Source: Trifolium pratense (lineage: Eukaryota > Streptophyta > Magnoliopsida > Fabales > Fabaceae). From it: 64,000 nucleotides of DNA. The stretch covers positions 35,828,338-35,892,337 of the forward strand of contig NC_060059.1 of the NCBI RefSeq assembly GCF_020283565.1, given 5' to 3'. Position numbers and translations under genes: made by a program. Shown in pieces: positions 63,648 to 64,000 of the stretch (the stretch's first letter is position 1; each line of letters begins with the position of its first letter). The notes below the pieces were generated by a model. It searched no databases and was not told the DNA's origin. It was given only the letters and a program-made list of their open reading frames with translations.

Positions 63648-64000
63648 TGATCGTACCTGGTGATCAGAATAGGTTGATGGCCGGTCCGTTGAGCAAGCGT
63701 CCACACCGAAGGGGGGGTTTGTACCTGCAGGTGCTCCGATGCCTAAGTCAGCAAAGTGAACAGAGAGATACAAAAGAAGAGAGAGAAAGAAAGTGTAGAA
63801 TGGTTTTGAATACCTGGCTCTCCTGTCTAGGAGAGCTTATATAGTGCCCCCAGCGCTGGGCCAAAGGTTGGTCTATTGGGCCGGGATAACCGGCCCAGTA
63901 GACTCAACTGCCAAGATAGTCCCTGTATCGTAGGGGAAGGCCGTTATTTGCCTCTATCTTGGTTGGAGCCGTTCCGCTATTCGCGGGTAAGGGATAGGCT
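63648..64000 (-). mobile_element. Partial Ty3/gypsy LTR at the window edge
   Basis: On the minus strand the sequence reads as an LTR: a TATA box (cactatataagctctcc, about 63833-63848), a pyrimidine-rich leader, then gacttaggcatcggagcacc and tgcaggtac, a motif common near the U5 end of Tat/Ogre-type LTRs, ending ggtacgatca at 63648. No primer site follows on the left, so this is the outer end of a 3' LTR (or a solo LTR), with the element extending to the right beyond the window. GC content is higher than in the surroundings. Confidence 0.7.

Overview
This is nuclear DNA from a flowering plant, most likely a papilionoid legume of the Medicago/Trifolium type. The evidence is AT-rich spacer, GT-AG introns, Sirevirus and Athila retrotransposons, a CACTA element with the CACTACAAGAAAA end, tRNA-derived SINEs and a cluster of LRK10-like (LRK10L) receptor-kinase genes. 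The species is an inference from general familiarity; no search was run.

Host genes. Four LRK10L-type genes form two divergent pairs. Pair 1 is a full receptor kinase on the minus strand (4830-6809) and an ectodomain-only gene on the plus strand (21796-22471). Pair 2 is a full receptor kinase on the minus strand (50128-52041) and an ectodomain-only gene on the plus strand (59908-60793). All four first exons end in a phase-1 splice donor. The kinase exons of the two plus-strand genes are absent from the window. A broken B3-domain gene lies near the left end. The rest is transposable elements and their debris.

Layout. 1-4829: B3 pseudogene, two Helitron-like 3' ends, a SINE and two MITEs. 4830-6809: receptor kinase A. 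7283-20235: a PIF/Harbinger-type MITE split by a complete Sirevirus (7431-19456, minus strand, TSD gtccc) and by a hAT-like element (19471-20190, TSD ccaataac). 20555-20849: mariner-type MITE. 21796-22471: ectodomain gene B. 22813-27430: a non-autonomous CACTA element (TSD tat) carrying exon fragments of at least three host genes (DExH helicase, LRR receptor kinase, FKBP). 28000-29501: 5'-truncated LINE. 29517-32400: a MITE and an LTR-like region with tandem repeats. 32691-32868: SINE. 33664-35689: a 2-kb LTR element (TSD cattt) with a captured XS-zinc-finger gene. 37237-49549: second Sirevirus (plus strand, TSD tattt). 50128-52041: receptor kinase D. 52207-59528: a SINE split by an Athila-like element (52256-59448, TSD gtgct) that contains an extra internal LTR. 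59908-60793: ectodomain gene E. 60865-64000: MITEs, two SINEs, a small TRIM and the edge of a Ty3/gypsy LTR.

The most notable system is in the two Sireviruses. Each has, between the env-like gene and the 3' LTR, a small acidic protein gene on the strand opposite to gag-pol. Over its last ~66 codons I count about nine synonymous and one amino-acid-changing difference between the copies, as expected for a gene under purifying selection. In the plus-strand copy it has its own TATA-like promoter candidate. Each Sirevirus also has nonsense breaks at different places.
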